A stretch of 64,000 nt of DNA from Maricaulis sp034670125 (GTDB lineage Bacteria > Pseudomonadota > Alphaproteobacteria > Caulobacterales > Maricaulaceae), in contig NZ_JAXMOC010000001.1 in the NCBI RefSeq assembly GCF_034670125.1, positions 62,001-126,000 of the forward strand, given 5' to 3'. The first letter of the stretch is position 1. Every line of letters begins with the position of its first letter. The translations under genes and the position numbers were made by a program. Below, piece after piece: positions 62,024 to 64,000 of this stretch. Below the pieces are notes generated by a model. The model was not told the origin of the DNA, did no database searches, and saw nothing but the letters and a program-made list of their open reading frames with translations.

Positions 62024-62689
62024 TCAACCTGTGTCTGCGTCGTTCAGTTCTTTCAAAAGGTCGGACAGGGTGTGCTGCAAATGCCGAGCAACCAGCGCCC
62101 GGACGGCCCCGTCATCGCGAGCCAGCCAGGCCTTGAGAATTTCATGGTGCTCCTGTTCCGCCCTGGCGGGGCGACGGGTCGGCTCCAGGTGTTTTCGGAC
62201 ATAGCGGTCAGACATCACGTTGAGGCGGGCGATGACACTTTCGGTCAGTGGCCGCCCGGCCGGCGCGATCAGCGCCATGTGGAAACGCCGGTTGAGCATG
62301 CCGACTGTTGGCTTGTGCGCCTTGGCTTCCGTATCGAACTTGTCGAGGGCGTCAGTCGCCCGAGCGCGATCCTGGTCGGTTGCCTTGAGACAGGCGGCAG
62401 CGGCAGCCTCGGGCTCGATCTGCAGTCGCAGCGCGAACACTTCTTCGGCTTCGGCATAGGTCATGGGCCGAACAAAGAAGCCGCGATTGGGGTGGGACAC
62501 CACCAGACCGTCCTGTTCCAGACGCGCCAAGGCCTCGCGCAGCGGAATTTTGCTGACCCGAAACTCCCTTGCCAGGGCATCCTGGCGGATCGGTTCATTC
62601 AATCCGAAAGCACCGGAAACGATTTTCTCCCGAACAATCTCGAGAATGCGGTCGGACAGGGTCCGAACCTCAAAATGGGTGGTTTCCAT
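62024..62689 (-). CDS. GntR family regulator with FCD domain
   Basis: A 221-residue FadR/VanR-type regulator. The winged helix is residues 12-75 (IRQDALAREFRVSKIPLREALARLEQDGL); the C-terminal all-helical FCD ligand domain has FALRLQIEPEAA, NRRFHMALI and EQEHHEILKAWLARD, supplying the acidic and His residues that bind metal and carboxylate ligands. The ATG at 62689 is preferred to a TTG 21 bases upstream. It lies 60 bases ahead of the MocR gene and could form one unit with it. The palindrome at 62721 may be its own operator. Confidence 0.88.
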   Translation of the reverse strand: METTHFEVRTLSDRILEIVREKIVSGAFGLNEPIRQDALAREFRVSKIPLREALARLEQDGLVVSHPNRGFFVRPMTYAEAEEVFALRLQIEPEAAAAACLKATDQDRARATDALDKFDTEAKAHKPTVGMLNRRFHMALIAPAGRPLTESVIARLNVMSDRYVRKHLEPTRRPARAEQEHHEILKAWLARDDGAVRALVARHLQHTLSDLLKELNDADTG

Positions 62690-62720
62690 CGGGGTTCCGG
62701 GGGCTGGCAAGGCTGTGATC

Positions 62721-62733
62721 GTATATCAAATAC
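62721..62733. promoter_or_regulatory. Candidate GntR autoregulatory site
   Basis: GTAT-ATCAA-ATAC, 4-base arms in a short AT-rich patch 32 bases upstream of the GntR/FCD start. FCD regulators commonly bind such short inverted repeats over their own promoter. Confidence 0.35.
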
Positions 62734-62888
62734 CGCAGCTTCCAAGCGCGTGGCAAACAGGCTTGCCGCCAAAATCGTGCGCGACCCGCCCGACACGGGA
62801 AAATTTCCGGTGGCACAATGACCTGGGCCGGGTCCGGACTGGTCGGGATGGGACCGGAATGCCGTCGAACACACAGGGCCCGCGCCTC

Positions 62889-62909
62889 GGCCGGCTTGGA
62901 CTGCCGGCC
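62889..62909. terminator. Hairpin downstream of carbonic anhydrase
   Basis: GGCCGGC and GCCGGCC (7-base perfect stem, 7-base loop), 13 bases past the carbonic anhydrase stop. The T run (CCCTTTTCC) is on the plus strand, so as a minus-strand terminator it is non-canonical. Confidence 0.4.
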
Positions 62910-62921
62910 CCCTTTTCCACG

Positions 62922-63611
62922 TCAGATGGGCGCTGCCTGACAACAAGTCTGGAGCTCTTTCGATGCGCCGGTTCCCAGCCAAACCGAAAGTCGGTTGGGG
63001 AAATGGCGCGAGACGTCACCCACTCCCCTGACAGTCACGCCCAGATCGCGGACCAGTCCGTTCTTTATCGAATATATCCAGCCATGAATGGCAACTTTCT
63101 GTCCGCGCCCCCAGGCGTCGGCGATGATCGGATTGCTCGCAATTGACCGCACCTGCATCGCGACATTCCCTTCGCAAAGCGCGTCCAGGCGTTTTTCGGG
63201 ATCCCGTATTCGCAAGAGGTGGCTGGCGAGCTCATCCGACGTGTCCCGGATCGGCTGCAGCCAGTGGTCAATCAAGCCGTGACGCTCGCCCGACACGGCC
63301 GCTGCGACACCGCCACACCCATAGTGGCCGCACACGATGATGTGCCGGACCTGCAGCGTCTCGACAGCGTATTGCAACACCGACAGGAAATTGGTGTCCT
63401 GAGCGGGCGCGAGGTTGGCGATATTGCGATGGACAAACAACTCGCCGGGATCCAGCCCGACAATGTCATTGGCCGGCACCCGACTGTCAGAGCAACCAAC
63501 CCAGAGATAATCCGGATGCTGTTGCGCCGACAATCGGCGGAAAAAGTCAGGATCATCCTCGGTCTTGCGCGCCGCCCAAGTCGTGTTGTTGTGCAGCAGA
63601 TCTTCGATCAT
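62922..63611 (-). CDS. can: Beta-class carbonic anhydrase
   Basis: 229 residues interconverting CO2 and bicarbonate. Zinc ligands and the catalytic dyad are visible: Cys40, Asp42 and Arg44 in VGCSDSRVP, and His96 and Cys99 in VCGHYGCGG, typical of E. coli Can. The ATG at 63611 follows GGAGATCGCC. It is 26 bases after the porin stop in the same direction. It could recapture CO2 made by formate oxidation, but it is most simply a housekeeping enzyme. Confidence 0.95.
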   Translation of the reverse strand: MIEDLLHNNTTWAARKTEDDPDFFRRLSAQQHPDYLWVGCSDSRVPANDIVGLDPGELFVHRNIANLAPAQDTNFLSVLQYAVETLQVRHIIVCGHYGCGGVAAAVSGERHGLIDHWLQPIRDTSDELASHLLRIRDPEKRLDALCEGNVAMQVRSIASNPIIADAWGRGQKVAIHGWIYSIKNGLVRDLGVTVRGVGDVSRHFPNRLSVWLGTGASKELQTCCQAAPI

Positions 63612-63637
63612 GGCGATCTCCGTTTGCCCACTCGCCC

Positions 63638-64000
63638 CTAGTAATTCACGGTGAAGGCCAACCAGACCTTGTTGCGGTCCGCAGGTCCGCCGGTCGGACC
63701 ATTGTAGAATGCGCCCTTGAGTTGGAGGGAATAGTGGGCACTGAGCCGCGCCGTCACCACGGCATCAAGCTCGGAGCCAAGGTCTCCGCCGCCATTGAGG
63801 GCTTCAAAGTCGTGGAAGACGACCATCGCTGACAGGCCCTCGCCGATGGGCGGTTGCGCAGCGGTCCAGCCGGCACGGACATAGAGGTCGCGCATACCGT
63901 TCGCCGGGGTCGCCAGGAAGACATCCGCCCAGCCCTGATAGGCATGCAAGGTGGCGAGCGGCGTCGCGAATCCCCGTGACCCATTGCCATCAAGGTGCTC
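63638..64000 (-). CDS. Alginate export-type outer membrane porin, partial (C-terminus)
   Basis: The last 120 residues of a beta-barrel protein whose start lies beyond the window. The visible part begins EHLDGNGSRGFATPLATLHA, has HAYQGWADVFLATPANGMRDLYV and ends with the aromatic KVWLAFTVNY, a typical C-terminal barrel strand. This resembles the end of AlgE/alginate-export family porins. Reading is open to base 64000 in this frame. Substrate unknown. Confidence 0.75.
   Translation of the reverse strand, partial: EHLDGNGSRGFATPLATLHAYQGWADVFLATPANGMRDLYVRAGWTAAQPPIGEGLSAMVVFHDFEALNGGGDLGSELDAVVTARLSAHYSLQLKGAFYNGPTGGPADRNKVWLAFTVNY

Noticed and set aside
1..64000. CRISPR arrays, transposases, integrases, tRNA or rRNA genes
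   Set aside because: No spaced direct repeats, transposase motifs or cloverleaf patterns were found on either strand by eye; the only extended repetition is within the Ig-repeat autotransporter gene.

Overview
The window is GC-rich, densely coded bacterial DNA. It most likely comes from a marine aerobic alphaproteobacterium of the Caulobacterales/Maricaulales group; a Maricaulis-like genome is my best guess from gene content, but no rRNA or other marker gene is present to prove it. Supporting signs are TonB-dependent outer-membrane uptake, many acyl-CoA enzymes, a soluble NAD-linked formate dehydrogenase, the proline synthesis and uptake genes, and a giant autotransporter. I see no tRNA, rRNA, insertion sequence, phage or CRISPR array. 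The window looks like chromosomal core and accessory metabolism.

Layout. 1-4.7 kb: a lipid/acyl-CoA group (partial SCP2-type thiolase, GPH-type transporter, divergent thiolase, TesB thioesterase). 4.8-10.1 kb: proline block with proB on the minus strand, facing proC-proA-putP across an AT-rich control region. 10.1-13.9 kb: Eda aldolase, an SDR and a secreted amidohydrolase lipoprotein. 14.1-19.8 kb: fdsG-fdsB-fdsA-fdhD formate dehydrogenase operon, followed by katG. 22.2-24.4 kb: a secreted PPC-domain zincin-like protein. 24.6-32.5 kb: an eight-gene, tightly overlapped minus-strand operon that matches the aerobic 2-aminobenzoyl-CoA (anthranilate) pathway, with its own MarR regulator. 32.7-39.6 kb: a 2293-residue Ig-repeat autotransporter. 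39.8-43.7 kb: a second GPH transporter, a hybrid histidine kinase and a convergent LuxR-type response regulator.

44.0-48.7 kb: molybdenum cofactor operon moaA-moaD-moaE-moaB-moaC-moeA plus a TauE/SafE-type membrane protein. It would supply the cofactor for the formate dehydrogenase 25 kb away. 48.8-62.7 kb: a run of minus-strand genes which, in transcription order, are GntR/FCD regulator, MocR regulator with an extra C-terminal domain, nitrilase-family amidase, TonB-dependent receptor, TPR-sulfotransferase, serine hydrolase, MFS transporter, GabD and GabT. This looks like a regulated outer-membrane-to-cytoplasm uptake and degradation route for an unknown nitrogenous compound that feeds 4-aminobutyrate to succinate, and it is the best candidate for an undescribed system here. 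62.9-64 kb: beta-carbonic anhydrase and the C-terminal end of an alginate-export-type porin cut by the window edge.

Start codons were chosen by ribosome binding sites, family length and gene overlaps. Functions rest on motifs read by eye; no database search was run.
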